A model generated the notes under the pieces. That model saw only the letters and a list, made by a program, of their open reading frames with translations. It searched no databases and had not been told where the DNA came from. Below, one piece after another: positions 34,395 to 44,067 of a stretch of DNA of 64,000 bases. The position numbers and the translations under genes are program-made. The stretch is from NCBI RefSeq assembly GCF_014762745.1, contig NZ_JABURJ010000110.1, positions 25,645-89,644 on the forward strand, written 5' to 3'. Positions within the stretch are counted from its first letter, which is position 1; every line of letters begins with the position of its first letter. Origin of the DNA: Kangiella sp. (GTDB lineage Bacteria; Pseudomonadota; Gammaproteobacteria; Enterobacterales; Kangiellaceae).

Positions 34395-35189
34395 ATGAAA
34401 ACATTAACCATTAGCGATATCGAAAAACTGAAACAGCAAGGTAAAAAATTCAGTTGTATCACCGCCTATGACGCCACTTTTGCCGGTGTTATTTCTGATG
34501 CAGGCGTCGATATGATTCTGGTCGGTGATTCGCTGGGCAATGTGATTCAGGGACAGAAAACGACGGTTCCGGTGACGGTTGAAGACATGGAATACCACAT
34601 TGCCTGTGTGGCGCGTGGCAATAAACGCTGCCTGTTGATTGGTGACATGCCCTACATGAGCTATGCCACTCCGGAGCAGGCTTACCACACTGCCGCTCTT
34701 ATCATGCAGGCTGGTGCTCACATGGTTAAGCTGGAAGGTGGCGACTGGCTGCACGATACCATTGCAGGTTTGACCGAGCGCGGCATTCCAGTCTGCGCCC
34801 ACCTTGGCTTAACACCTCAATCAGTAGATGCATTAGGCGGCTTTAAAGTTCAGGGCCGTGACTCAAAACAGGCCAAACAGATGCTGGCCGATGCCAAAGC
34901 TCTCGAACAGGCCGGCGCACGCATGCTGGTGCTGGAATGTGTACCGCAAGGTCTGGCCAAACAGATTGCGCAGTCACTGACCATTCCGGTGATGGGTATT
35001 GGCGCTGGCGTTGATGTGGATGGTCAGGTGCTAGTGCTACATGACATGCTCGGTATTTCACCATTCCAGGCCAAGTTTGTTCGCAACTTCATGGCGGATG
35101 CCAAAGGCGATATCAAGGCAGCCTTTGAACTGTATCACGAAGAAGTTCGAGCGAAAAACTTCCCAGCTGCTGAGCACTCATTTGACTAA
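34395..35189 (+). CDS. panB: ketopantoate hydroxymethyltransferase
   Basis: 264 aa. Uses 5,10-methylene-THF to form ketopantoate, the first committed step to pantothenate. The MILVGDSLGNVIQG and KLEGG segments hold the metal and substrate contacts, and the catalytic Glu lies in VLECVP. Typical length. It precedes panC by 14 nt. Folate supply through folK upstream fits the grouping. Confidence 0.96.
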   Translation: MKTLTISDIEKLKQQGKKFSCITAYDATFAGVISDAGVDMILVGDSLGNVIQGQKTTVPVTVEDMEYHIACVARGNKRCLLIGDMPYMSYATPEQAYHTAALIMQAGAHMVKLEGGDWLHDTIAGLTERGIPVCAHLGLTPQSVDALGGFKVQGRDSKQAKQMLADAKALEQAGARMLVLECVPQGLAKQIAQSLTIPVMGIGAGVDVDGQVLVLHDMLGISPFQAKFVRNFMADAKGDIKAAFELYHEEVRAKNFPAAEHSFD

Positions 35190-35203
35190 GGCTAGCTCTT
35201 ACC

Positions 35204-36049
35204 ATGATCGTCGTTAACTCCGTTCAAACTCTGCGTCGCCTGATTCAAACCCACCGAGATATGGGCCATCGTATTGGCTTTGTGCCGACCATGGGCAATT
35301 TGCACGCCGGTCATTTGAGCCTGGTTAAAACTGCCAAGCAGCATGCTGATATTGTCGTCGTCAGCATTTTCGTTAACCCAACTCAGTTCGGCCCCAACGA
35401 AGATTTCGATTCTTATCCTCGCACTTTCGAGCAGGATCAGGCGCTACTTGAACAAGAAGGCGCTGATATTATATTTGCTCCAGAAGTTGCAGAGGTCTAT
35501 CCCAACTGGCCTAACCTGACCAGGGTTCAGGTCGCCGAGCTTGGCAACAACCATTGTGGCGCATCGCGCCCTGGCCACTTTGATGGCGTCACCACAGTCG
35601 TCAGCAAGCTGTTTAATATGGTACGCCCCGACTGCGCCGTATTTGGTCAAAAAGATTTTCAACAGTTGGCAATTATTCGCCGCATGACCAGTGATCTTAA
35701 TTTCGATATTGATATCATTGGCGCACCGATTGTGCGCGAAGCAAACGGTCTTGCCATGAGCTCTCGTAATGGCTATTTAAGCACAGAGCAAAAAGAGCAT
35801 GCTTCTTTTATCTACCAGACACTGTCGTGGATGAAGCAGCAAATCGAAAATGGAGAGCGTGATTATAGAGCTCTGGAACAAGCCGCCAAACAGCGACTAA
35901 CTGAGCAAAATTTCAAGCCTGACTATGTGCATGTCGCTCGTCAGGATAATCTTGAGATGGCTCAAGATGGCGATCAGCAACTGGTCTTATTGATCGCAGC
36001 CTTCATGGGTAAAGTGAGATTGATTGATAATATGACGCTTGAGATTTAA
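35204..36049 (+). CDS. panC: pantothenate synthetase
   Basis: 281 aa. Joins pantoate and beta-alanine using ATP. PTMGNLHAGHLSLV is the HxGH nucleotide-binding motif; FGQKDFQQL and the SSRNGYL segment (KMSKS equivalent) are conserved. panD, which supplies beta-alanine, is not in the window. Last gene of the dksA-to-panC block on this strand. Confidence 0.97.
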   Translation: MIVVNSVQTLRRLIQTHRDMGHRIGFVPTMGNLHAGHLSLVKTAKQHADIVVVSIFVNPTQFGPNEDFDSYPRTFEQDQALLEQEGADIIFAPEVAEVYPNWPNLTRVQVAELGNNHCGASRPGHFDGVTTVVSKLFNMVRPDCAVFGQKDFQQLAIIRRMTSDLNFDIDIIGAPIVREANGLAMSSRNGYLSTEQKEHASFIYQTLSWMKQQIENGERDYRALEQAAKQRLTEQNFKPDYVHVARQDNLEMAQDGDQQLVLLIAAFMGKVRLIDNMTLEI

Positions 36050-36212
36050 ACTAATTCAAAATTGACTTATTCTTTCCTGACTTCGCTATTTAACCTGGTA
36101 TATCAGTAGCTTATTAACAATTACCACAACTGATAACCACTATTCCTGTCAAACTCTTTAACGCTTCTGATTTTTGTTTTATGCTGGTCTGATAAATGAT
36201 TAGGAGCCAGTT

Positions 36213-38147
36213 ATGTCTGATTCAAAAACCTATCCAATAAAACAGTTCAGCACCCATAACCCACACATTGATGAAGAAAAATATCTGCGTATGTACCAGC
36301 AGTCGGTACAGGAGCCGGATAAGTTCTGGTCACGTATGGCGCACGAGTTTATTGACTGGTTTGAGCCTTGGAAAACGGTAAAGGAAGTTGATTTTAAGAA
36401 AGCGTCCATCAAATGGTTTGAAGGTGGCAAATTAAATGTCAGCTATAACTGTATTGACCGTCATTTGAAAGATAAGGCTGACCACACCGCCATCATCTGG
36501 GAAGGTGATGAGCCGGATCAGCAACGTTATATCAGCTATCAGGAATTACACGACGAAGTGTGTAAAATGGCTAACGCACTAAAAAGTCGTGGTGTTAAAA
36601 AAGGCGACCGCGTCTGCATCTACATGCCAATGATCCCCGAAGTAGGTTTTGCCATGCTTGCCTGTGCGCGTATCGGCGCAATTCATTCAGTTGTGTTTGG
36701 CGGGTTTTCTCCGGAAGCCTTAAAAAGCCGTATTTTAGACAGTGACTGTCGTGTCGTGATTACTGCCGATGCTGGCGTGCGTGGCGGTAAGACGGTTCCG
36801 TTGAAAGCCAATACGGATAAAGCTCTAGAGCATTGTCCAAATGTGCATAGTGTTTTTGTCGTTAAACACCGATTGGCAGATATCAGCTGGCACGATGAAC
36901 GCGATATTGACTATAACGAGCTGAAAAATGAGATGGAGTCCGAGTGTCCAGTCGAAACCATGGATGCCGAAGATCCGCTTTTCATTCTTTATACCTCAGG
37001 TTCAACCGGTAGCCCAAAGGGCGTTATGCATACAAGTGGTGGCTACCTATTGCATGTAGCCATGACCCACAAATATATTTTTGATTACCACGAAGGCGAT
37101 ATTTACTGGTGTACCGCCGATGCGGGCTGGGTTACAGGTCACTCCTATATCTTCTATGGCCCTTTGGCAAATGGTGCAACTACGTTAGTTTTCGAGGGTG
37201 TGCCCAGCTACCCGACACCCTCACGCTTCTGGCAGGTAGTTGATAAACACAAGGTCAATATCTTCTACACTGCTCCTACCGCTATTCGTGCCTTAATGGC
37301 TGTGGGCGACGATGCTGTCAAATCCACCTCTCGCAAATCCCTACGCCTGTTAGGCTCGGTCGGAGAGCCAATCAATGTCGAAGCCTGGGAGTGGTATTAC
37401 AAAGTCGTTGGTAACGAGCGCTGTCCGATTGTCGATACCTGGTGGCAGACCGAGACTGGCGGTATTCTGATTTCACCACTACCCGGGGCCACTCCGTTAA
37501 AACCAGGCTCTGCCACTCGTCCTTTCTTTGGCGTACAACCGGCAATTCTCGATCAGGACGGCAACGAGCTTGAAGGCAAGGCCAGCGGTTACCTGGTGAT
37601 GAAAGACTCATGGCCCGGGCAAATGCGTAGCGTCTATGGCAATCATGATCGCTTTTTCCAAACCTATTTCTCGCAATACTCCGGCTATTACTTTACAGGC
37701 GATGGCGCCAACCGTGATGAAGACGGCTACTACTGGATTACTGGCCGTGTTGATGATGTACTCAACGTATCAGGCCACCGCATGGGAACCGCCGAAGTTG
37801 AAAATGCCTTAGACCTACATCCGCTTGTAGCTGAGTCTGCCGTGGTTGGTTATCCGCACGATATTAAAGGTCAAGGAATCTATGCCTTTGTCATCTTCAA
37901 GAAAGGTGTGGAGTTTAATGATGAAATCAAGCAACAGTTGATTGATATTATCACTGAAGAGATTGGCCCAATTGCCAAGCCCGACAAGATTCAATGGGCA
38001 CCTGATCTCCCCAAAACCCGCTCAGGTAAAATCATGCGCCGGATCTTGCGTAAGATTGCTGAAAACCAGGTAGACAGCATAGGCGATACTTCAACTCTTG
38101 CTGATCCATCGGTGGTTCAGCATCTGATTGATAACCGCTTGCACTGA
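36213..38147 (+). CDS. acs: acetyl-CoA synthetase
   Basis: A 644-aa AMP-forming acetate-CoA ligase. The ATP motif is [11 protein letters not shown], followed by WWQTETG and YFTGDGA. The C-terminal [13 protein letters not shown] carries the lysine usually controlled by reversible acetylation. AGGAG lies ahead of the ATG. The 160-nt upstream gap shows no confident promoter. Single gene. Confidence 0.97.
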   Translation: MSDSKTYPIKQFSTHNPHIDEEKYLRMYQQSVQEPDKFWSRMAHEFIDWFEPWKTVKEVDFKKASIKWFEGGKLNVSYNCIDRHLKDKADHTAIIWEGDEPDQQRYISYQELHDEVCKMANALKSRGVKKGDRVCIYMPMIPEVGFAMLACARIGAIHSVVFGGFSPEALKSRILDSDCRVVITADAGVRGGKTVPLKANTDKALEHCPNVHSVFVVKHRLADISWHDERDIDYNELKNEMESECPVETMDAEDPLFILYTSGSTGSPKGVMHTSGGYLLHVAMTHKYIFDYHEGDIYWCTADAGWVTGHSYIFYGPLANGATTLVFEGVPSYPTPSRFWQVVDKHKVNIFYTAPTAIRALMAVGDDAVKSTSRKSLRLLGSVGEPINVEAWEWYYKVVGNERCPIVDTWWQTETGGILISPLPGATPLKPGSATRPFFGVQPAILDQDGNELEGKASGYLVMKDSWPGQMRSVYGNHDRFFQTYFSQYSGYYFTGDGANRDEDGYYWITGRVDDVLNVSGHRMGTAEVENALDLHPLVAESAVVGYPHDIKGQGIYAFVIFKKGVEFNDEIKQQLIDIITEEIGPIAKPDKIQWAPDLPKTRSGKIMRRILRKIAENQVDSIGDTSTLADPSVVQHLIDNRLH

Positions 38148-38161
38148 TAGATTGGAATGAT

Positions 38162-38184
38162 AAGCCCTGATAATTTCAGGGCTT
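38162..38184. terminator. hairpin between convergent acs and DUF1853 genes
   Basis: A 9-bp perfect stem, aagccctga (38162-38170) / tcagggctt (38176-38184), with a 5-nt loop. It contains the DUF1853 stop codon. No T-run follows, so termination is likely but not certain. Confidence 0.5.
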
Positions 38185-39048
38185 AGTTAAAACTCTTTGT
38201 TGTGCCCTTTCCAGCCACTCATCAGTAACCACAAAACCTCGCATAACCTCCCGATCTTTTTCCATGGCCACTACAGTCGATAACTGCTCTTGGTTCAATT
38301 GCCCCAGCTTTATCACCTGCGGATAATCATGCGCTGTCAGCTCTGACAACCAGTACATTCGTGGTAATTGATACCAGTCATAGTTTGTCTGATTCCGATA
38401 TTCGATGAACTCATCATGCGTTGCCCAGAAACCTCTCAGGTGATGTGGCTCGACCTCAGCAGGATGCTGGAAATTTTGTTTGAGAAAATTCCTGATTGAA
38501 TAGAATAAACGGCCTCTTGTCAGCAATGCTGTCTGGTCAATATTAATCTGTTCCTGCCTTAACCATTGCCTGACCTGATCATTCACTGATAGCGCTAATT
38601 GATGATTGAGCAAACGGTGAAACTTGCGGTCAAAGCGATCGCGTAAATTAGGGCCGACCCAGTCAGATAATTGTATGCCTCCACCTATTTGCAGATAGAA
38701 CTTTACTGCCAGCTCACAATGAACAATCCGCTTTGAATTCAAATCCTGGATAATGGAATCAAACTCACCCAAAGTCTGCTTATTAATAATGACCTGCTGA
38801 TTAAGGCGCACTAAATTAACGGTTGGATTTGAACGGATGAGATGATGCCACAGTTGTTCGAAGTAAACACCCAGCCGGTGGGTTAGCTCAAAAGTAAAGG
38901 TGCTACTGTCGCCTGCAGCATCAGCCAGAAATTGCTTGGCATTAAGTAAGTATTGATCGTGCAGTCCATTAACGTTTACCACCGATAGAAAATCTGGACT
39001 ATTAATCAACCACTCTAAATCTGCCTGGATTCGACTTTTATCCTGCAT
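38176..39048 (-). CDS. DUF1853 family protein
   Basis: 290 aa from ATG 39048, with AAGAG eight bases ahead. The longer frame would begin inside or before the upstream gene's terminator and is rejected; ATG 39078 is possible but lacks a ribosome site. HCELAVKFYLQ and WVGPNLRDRFDRKFHRLLNHQL fit DUF1853, which has been linked to the PD-(D/E)xK nuclease fold. Function unknown. Confidence 0.75.
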   Translation of the reverse strand: MQDKSRIQADLEWLINSPDFLSVVNVNGLHDQYLLNAKQFLADAAGDSSTFTFELTHRLGVYFEQLWHHLIRSNPTVNLVRLNQQVIINKQTLGEFDSIIQDLNSKRIVHCELAVKFYLQIGGGIQLSDWVGPNLRDRFDRKFHRLLNHQLALSVNDQVRQWLRQEQINIDQTALLTRGRLFYSIRNFLKQNFQHPAEVEPHHLRGFWATHDEFIEYRNQTNYDWYQLPRMYWLSELTAHDYPQVIKLGQLNQEQLSTVVAMEKDREVMRGFVVTDEWLERAQQRVLTKP

Positions 39049-39084
39049 CGGATTAACTCTTAACAAAACAGCTTTCATAATAGC

Positions 39085-39108
39085 AAAAAAAAGCCACCCG
39101 AAGGTGGC
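39085..39108 (-). terminator. terminator of the CpxP/Spy-like gene
   Basis: On the minus strand the stem gccacc/ggtggc (39108-39103 with 39098-39093, 4-nt loop) runs into eight Ts. It separates the CpxP/Spy-like gene from the DUF1853 gene. Confidence 0.85.
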
Positions 39109-39213
39109 GAAGATTTCAGAAATATTCTGAAATAACGTTAGTGTCGAGAAGCTAGCACTAATTTCGAGGGGCCAGGTGCCAGCCTTTAACACTAAGGGGG
39201 AGAGGTTTAACAG

Positions 39214-39696
39214 TTAACCACGATTTTCTTTTCTGCGTTCCTGAGCTTCTTCACGCATTTCTTCTCGCATCTCATACATTTGTTCTCTCAGCTCTTTCAT
39301 TTTGGCTCGCTGTTCTTCATTAAGGTGTTTCTGAACTTCCATATAGTGCTGATGCCTTCCCGCCATCATTTCGGCTTTAAGATCAGCCTGTTTACGCAAA
39401 TTGCTTTGCAACTTAGCTTTATCCAAATTATCTTGTTGCATCATATGACGCTGCTCTTGCATCAACTCTTGCATCTGCTCCTGATGCGCCTTAACTGCTT
39501 CCTTTCGTTGCTCATAGAGTTTGTCAATTTTCATACGCTGCTCTTCATTGACACCTAACTTTTCCATCATCATATCGTGTTTCATCATAGAGTCATTGTC
39601 ATGCATTCCTCCATGATTCCGAGCATCAGCACTAACGCTAAACACCATTAATGATGCTCCTAATGCTAATGCAAATAGTGCTTTATTAAATAACAT
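39214..39696 (-). CDS. CpxP/Spy-like periplasmic protein
   Basis: 160 aa with a signal peptide (cut after about residue 25), then a Met-, Glu- and Gln-rich all-helical domain with two LTxxQ-type repeats (LGVNEEQRMKI near 47 and LNEEQRAKM near 129). These are the hallmark of the Spy/CpxP family of periplasmic chaperones and stress regulators. It is divergent from cpxRA, the classical CpxP position. Its Met/His-rich start (HGGMHDNDSMMKHDMMM) hints at metal binding. Confidence 0.85.
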   Translation of the reverse strand: MLFNKALFALALGASLMVFSVSADARNHGGMHDNDSMMKHDMMMEKLGVNEEQRMKIDKLYEQRKEAVKAHQEQMQELMQEQRHMMQQDNLDKAKLQSNLRKQADLKAEMMAGRHQHYMEVQKHLNEEQRAKMKELREQMYEMREEMREEAQERRKENRG

Positions 39697-39827
39697 AATT
39701 TACTCCTTACCCATTTCTCGCTTGCTGGTCACTGAATTCTTACTATGAAGAATGTTTTTTGCAAATTTGTATTACTCACTATAGACTCCTTTTATCCTTA
39801 AAAGTTTGAATTAATAACCGTTTTCAC

Positions 39828-39843
39828 GTAAAGCTTGTGTAAA
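39828..39843. promoter_or_regulatory. candidate CpxR-binding box
   Basis: Two direct GTAAA repeats (39828-39832 and 39839-39843) are spaced by six bases, near the E. coli CpxR consensus GTAAA-N5-GTAAA. It lies in the divergent region between the CpxP/Spy-like gene and cpxR, as expected for autoregulation. A further GTAAA occurs in inverse orientation (about 39859). Confidence 0.5.
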
Positions 39844-39919
39844 ACTTACTGACTAAACTTTACACATTATTTTTGCAGTGCGTGCTAAACTCCTTTCACG
39901 CCAATAGGTTAGGGTAGCT

Positions 39920-40618
39920 ATGCCAAAATTATTAGTTGCAGATGACGACATTGAACTTTGTCAATTACTTCAGGAATACCTCTCTCAAGAGGGTTTTGAT
40001 GTTGCGCTTGCTCATGATGGAGCTACCGCTGCCAAATTGATTCTCGACCACAGTTTTGATCTGATGGTACTGGACGTCATGTTACCTAACATGAATGGTT
40101 TTGATGTTCTGAAAACGGTTCGTAAAGAGTCGCAGGTACCGATCCTGATGTTAACCGCTCGGGGCGATGAGATAGACAGAATTGTTGGCCTGGAACTGGG
40201 CGCTGATGACTATATTGCCAAGCCCTGTAATCCAAGAGAATTAACTGCCCGCATTCGCACCATCCTGCGCCGTACTGAGAATGTCTACAGCACCAAGCAA
40301 AAGAAACTCCAGTCAGTCCATCTTGGCGATGTTTATATCAACCCGGCCTCGCGCGAAGTGTTGCTAAACAACGAAGTGGTGAAGTTGACCGCCACCGAAT
40401 TCGATATTCTTTATTTACTAATGAATAATGCCGGTACTCTAGTCAGTCGTGATGACTTATCGGAAAGCTGCCTTGGACGCACACTAGAAGCTTATGATCG
40501 CAGCATTGATATGCACATCAGTAATTTACGCCGCAAACTTGGCCCTGACTCCAAAGGGGATGAACGCATAAAAACAGTTCGCGGTGTTGGCTATCAGTAT
40601 GTTGCCCTGGATTCGTAA
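39920..40618 (+). CDS. cpxR: CpxR-like response regulator
   Basis: 232 aa, OmpR family. Receiver domain with acidic pocket ADDD (7-10), phospho-acceptor D52 (VLDVMLP), T and K (LTARG, AKP), then a winged-helix domain ending SIDMHISNLRRKLGP and VRGVGYQYV. The sequence closely follows E. coli CpxR. It controls envelope stress genes, probably including the divergent CpxP/Spy-like gene. Overlaps cpxA. Confidence 0.88.
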   Translation: MPKLLVADDDIELCQLLQEYLSQEGFDVALAHDGATAAKLILDHSFDLMVLDVMLPNMNGFDVLKTVRKESQVPILMLTARGDEIDRIVGLELGADDYIAKPCNPRELTARIRTILRRTENVYSTKQKKLQSVHLGDVYINPASREVLLNNEVVKLTATEFDILYLLMNNAGTLVSRDDLSESCLGRTLEAYDRSIDMHISNLRRKLGPDSKGDERIKTVRGVGYQYVALDS

Positions 40619-42002
40619 CCTCGTCCGGCCCAGCCTATTCTGGAAGATTTTTCTCTGGTTCTGGCTGGCAACCCTGATCACCTTAACCAGTGTTATTTTT
40701 CTATACAGTCTTACTGGAAACGATAACAAACTGGTTCCCGCATCTGACGAGGAAGCCAAGCAGTTACGCCAGGCCGCCATCAATATCCAATTACGCAAAA
40801 TCATTGACGAGTATCAAACTGACAGTCTGTTGAAGATTAACCGCGTGCCAGATGATCTCGATAATACTTTTATTATCGACAAGAACGGCGAAGATTTGAC
40901 AGGTAAAGAAGTACCCGATGTTCTGTACCACTTAAGTTCTTTTTATCGCAATCGCAATACTCCTGCTATGGTGGTAGTCGACAACATGGCCTACATTGGC
41001 CCTGAAATTGTTTTCAATCGAGGGAATTATTATCTGCTCTTTTTACAGCAAAAAAGTCAGAACCAGTTTACAACCGTTGTCTCCTACCTTTATCACTCCG
41101 TTTCGGCCTGGCACCTGCTATTAGCGCTTGGTATCAGTGCGCTAGTGTGTATTGCGCTGACCTGGTATCTGACTCGCCCCATTCATCAATTACAAAAAAC
41201 CACACAGGCATTTGCGCGTGGCGATCTGAGCGCGCGATCAGAACGCTATCTTAGTAAACGGCAAGATGAGTTTGCCGATCTGGCGGAAGACTTTGACCTG
41301 ATGGCTGAACGTATTGAGCGCATAATCCACTCACAAAAACGGCTGTTAAGTGATGTTTCACACGAGCTTCGTTCACCACTGACTCGTATGCAAATCGCTG
41401 CCAGTCTGGCCCAGAAAACAGCCAGTCCAGAGTCGCGCTCGCATATTGATCGGATCGAACTTGAGGTTGAGCGACTCGACGATATGATCGGAGAGCTTCT
41501 CCAGATGGCCGCATTAGAGCGTGGGCATGTTAATGAAGACCGCGCCAGTTTCGTTCTCAATGATCTGCTGGATGTTATTGTTGAAGACGCAAAATTCGAA
41601 GCAGAGGCGCATAACAAAACGATCGATTACCATAGCGCTAGCGAGATCACTTTTAACGGTTACTACAGCCTGCTGGCTCGCGCGATTGAGAATGTATTGC
41701 GCAATGCCATACGCCATACACCAGACGATACCTGCGTGACTGTTTCCACCTCGGAAACTGAGCTTGGCATTGAGATTAAGATATGCGACTCCGGACATGG
41801 CGTCAGTGAAGAACACCTGGAAAAGATTTTTGATGCCTTTTACCGCCCAACCGATGCACGTGAGCGAACCTCTGGTGGCACCGGGCTTGGTTTAGCCATT
41901 GCCAAAAGAGGGATTGAGGCTAATGGTGGCACCATCACCGCCTATAACCAAGCCAACTCTGGCTTATGCGTGGTGATACATCTGCCGAAAAGTCGAGTCT
42001 AG
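40599..42002 (+). CDS. cpxA: CpxA-like sensor histidine kinase
   Basis: 467 aa from ATG 40599; the in-frame start at 40584 is further inside cpxR. Two membrane segments (about 15-35 and 165-188) enclose a periplasmic sensor, followed by HAMP, the H-box SDVSHELRSPLTRM, the N-box NVLRNAIRHT and GTGLGLAI. Starts 20 nt before the cpxR stop, so it is coupled. Its TAG stop lies within the CTAG that also ends the convergent LysE gene. Confidence 0.87.
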   Translation: MLPWIRNLVRPSLFWKIFLWFWLATLITLTSVIFLYSLTGNDNKLVPASDEEAKQLRQAAINIQLRKIIDEYQTDSLLKINRVPDDLDNTFIIDKNGEDLTGKEVPDVLYHLSSFYRNRNTPAMVVVDNMAYIGPEIVFNRGNYYLLFLQQKSQNQFTTVVSYLYHSVSAWHLLLALGISALVCIALTWYLTRPIHQLQKTTQAFARGDLSARSERYLSKRQDEFADLAEDFDLMAERIERIIHSQKRLLSDVSHELRSPLTRMQIAASLAQKTASPESRSHIDRIELEVERLDDMIGELLQMAALERGHVNEDRASFVLNDLLDVIVEDAKFEAEAHNKTIDYHSASEITFNGYYSLLARAIENVLRNAIRHTPDDTCVTVSTSETELGIEIKICDSGHGVSEEHLEKIFDAFYRPTDARERTSGGTGLGLAIAKRGIEANGGTITAYNQANSGLCVVIHLPKSRV

Positions 42003-42646
42003 TTTACTGTAGAAAACAATAACAGGATCGCCAGAATAATCAGGAAGGCACCCAACACTCGATCAATCCAATGTCCAAATGACGCAAAGAACTGCCTCAC
42101 TCTTTGCTGCGTCAACATGAGCGACAGAAAGACAAACCATGCGCCCGTCATCACTGACATCCAGATCCCATAAAGAGCCTGTATGCCCATTGGCGTTTGT
42201 GCGCTGACAATGGTGGTAAACAGTGAAAGGAAAAACAGTGTTGCCTTGGGGTTTAGCACATTGGTGATAAAACCCTGCCGGAATGCTTTAATATTGGTCA
42301 TGGTATCGCGGCTAACCGGGTTAAAATCCTTAACCTCAGCTTTCTGTACACGAATGGCCTGCCAGCCTATATAAAGCAGATACGCCGCTCCAGCAACTTT
42401 GATGGTCGTGAATAACCACAGCGTATCTCGAATCAATAAGCCGATGCCTAAAACCGCATAGGTCACATGCACCAGAATTGCCAGGCCTATCCCAATACTG
42501 GTCAAAATCGCGAAGCGACGACCGAAGACCAGGCTCTGACGCATCACAATTGCAAAATCAGGACCCGGACTGGCCACGGCCAGTGCGTGCGCAGATGCCA
42601 TCAAAAGAAATTCCTGCCAATAATGAGTAATCAGTTCATTTAACAT
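41999..42646 (-). CDS. LysE/RhtB family exporter
   Basis: A 215-aa membrane protein with about six helices and the family opening ASPGPDFAIVMRQSL near residue 28. Such proteins export amino acids such as threonine, homoserine or lysine. It begins 9 nt after the DedA stop, so the two likely share a transcript. Substrate not assigned. Confidence 0.88.
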   Translation of the reverse strand: MLNELITHYWQEFLLMASAHALAVASPGPDFAIVMRQSLVFGRRFAILTSIGIGLAILVHVTYAVLGIGLLIRDTLWLFTTIKVAGAAYLLYIGWQAIRVQKAEVKDFNPVSRDTMTNIKAFRQGFITNVLNPKATLFFLSLFTTIVSAQTPMGIQALYGIWMSVMTGAWFVFLSLMLTQQRVRQFFASFGHWIDRVLGAFLIILAILLLFSTVN

Positions 42647-42655
42647 GCATTAAAT

Positions 42656-43417
42656 CTAAATAATGAGATACCAGATCTTGTAGCCTAACTGCATCATCAG
42701 GCTTCCATAACTCGAAATAACCAGGAAAACGATCACCGCTGAAAAGACGCCCAGTGCTAACAGGCTGTTGATATGACGCTTTAACGGTAATGTGGTGTGA
42801 TGGGTTCTAGCATGATGATGGTCGATTAGAAAGCGTCCTAAAAGCCATAGACAAATGGCCATGATGATAAGACTGCCCACCAGCACCCAGACCTCAGTTT
42901 TTTCGAATGTCAGCGCAGCGCCGAGCACAACTCCCGGCATTAGATAGACCGGTGCCCATATCAGAGTGGCAATGACAATCGCAGTAATAAATTTCTTCGG
43001 TGGCATATCAAGCACGCCAGCAATCAGCGCTATCACTGCACGAATTGGCCCAATGAACTGCCCGACTAAAACACCGGCGAAGCCATGGCGCTGGAAGAAA
43101 TCCTCTGCTGTATGCAACATCTTCTGGTGGCGTCGAATCCAGCCCCAGTGATGCACCTTGTCCTGAAAGTGATAACCAAACCAATAGGATACCAACTGAC
43201 CACTGGCGGCACCCAGGAAGCTACAGAATGCGACCAGCCAGAAATTGAGTGTCCCGCCACCTATCAAGCTGCCAATCCCGACCAATAATAACCAGCCGGG
43301 CACGGCCAGGCCGACGATGGCCAAGGATTCTAAAAAGGCAATTAGAAACACAGCCGCACCAGCCATATGAGGGTGATTGGAAATCCAATCAAGAATGTCT
43401 TTAACAATTGCTTCCAT
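42656..43417 (-). CDS. DedA family membrane protein
   Basis: 253 aa from ATG 43417 (MEAIVKDILDWI, the usual DedA opening). An in-frame TTG at 43513 would add 32 residues. GQFIGPIRAVIALIAG and the acidic FLESLAIVGLAVPG segment match DedA/VTT proteins, which act as undecaprenyl-phosphate or phospholipid flippases. Five to six helices. The extra C-terminal helix after residue about 170 is longer than in short DedA members. Confidence 0.87.
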   Translation of the reverse strand: MEAIVKDILDWISNHPHMAGAAVFLIAFLESLAIVGLAVPGWLLLVGIGSLIGGGTLNFWLVAFCSFLGAASGQLVSYWFGYHFQDKVHHWGWIRRHQKMLHTAEDFFQRHGFAGVLVGQFIGPIRAVIALIAGVLDMPPKKFITAIVIATLIWAPVYLMPGVVLGAALTFEKTEVWVLVGSLIIMAICLWLLGRFLIDHHHARTHHTTLPLKRHINSLLALGVFSAVIVFLVISSYGSLMMQLGYKIWYLII

Positions 43418-43539
43418 CGGCGCTAATAATGACGAATGTTTCTGTAAAAGTCGATAACTAATCTTATCACTGTTTCTTCTCTTGCTTGTTGTCCGCAGGT
43501 CGTTTATCTTCAAAAGACCTTTAAGAATATCTTACAGCT

Positions 43540-43986
43540 ATGAGCACTCCGTATCAGACAATCATCCAACAGCGCCAACCCAGTGATGTTGAAATTTTTC
43601 ACAATGTTCACCCTGACGTAAAGCCCCCTTGCCTCAGTGTCGAAGAGATGGGTCTCTCTCATCAGGATGTAAACGACTATCGTTCTGCTGGCGAATTAAT
43701 CAAAAGTCTTGCCAAGACCATTCACACCTGGCGACAGCACATGCCCAAAGATGCAGAGCCAACCATTGTTGCCATGCTTAACGGCGGCCTGCAGATCAAT
43801 GTTACACGACTGGTTCAAGAGTCTTTTCATGGCATACGAATCGAAGGTACGGCTGGCGGCAATCCCTGTATGGTACTCACGCATCAGAACAATGTGGAGC
43901 TGTTATGTTATGTGCAGAAGGTTACCGAAGAAGAACCCAAGCAAAGAATCGGCTTTATTATTGATGGCCATGAGATAGAAGAATAA
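43540..43986 (+). CDS. conserved hypothetical protein
   Basis: 148 aa, soluble, no signal peptide or membrane segment. It has a regular alpha/beta pattern with two strand-rich stretches (TIVAMLNGGLQINVTRL and MVLTHQNNVELLCYV). It is flanked by a strong terminator and has no operon partner. No family recognised. Divergent from the DedA gene. Confidence 0.6.
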   Translation: MSTPYQTIIQQRQPSDVEIFHNVHPDVKPPCLSVEEMGLSHQDVNDYRSAGELIKSLAKTIHTWRQHMPKDAEPTIVAMLNGGLQINVTRLVQESFHGIRIEGTAGGNPCMVLTHQNNVELLCYVQKVTEEEPKQRIGFIIDGHEIEE

Positions 43987-44016
43987 TCCTGCCGTCTTCA
44001 TAGTCATACCTCATAC

Positions 44017-44045
44017 AAAAAGAGCGCCAATTGGCGCTCTTTTTT
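44017..44045. terminator. bidirectional terminator between convergent genes
   Basis: A long palindrome, aaaaagagcgccaa / ttggcgctcttttt, is centred near 44030-44031, with A-run and T-run on the two sides. It ends both the hypothetical gene and the ACT-domain gene. Confidence 0.88.
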
Positions 44046-44067
44046 CATCTTAATCAAATATAAACCG

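Noticed and set aside
39079..39192. N-terminal extension of the DUF1853 gene
   Set aside because: It would be translated through the terminator of the upstream gene; ATG 39048 has a ribosome site.
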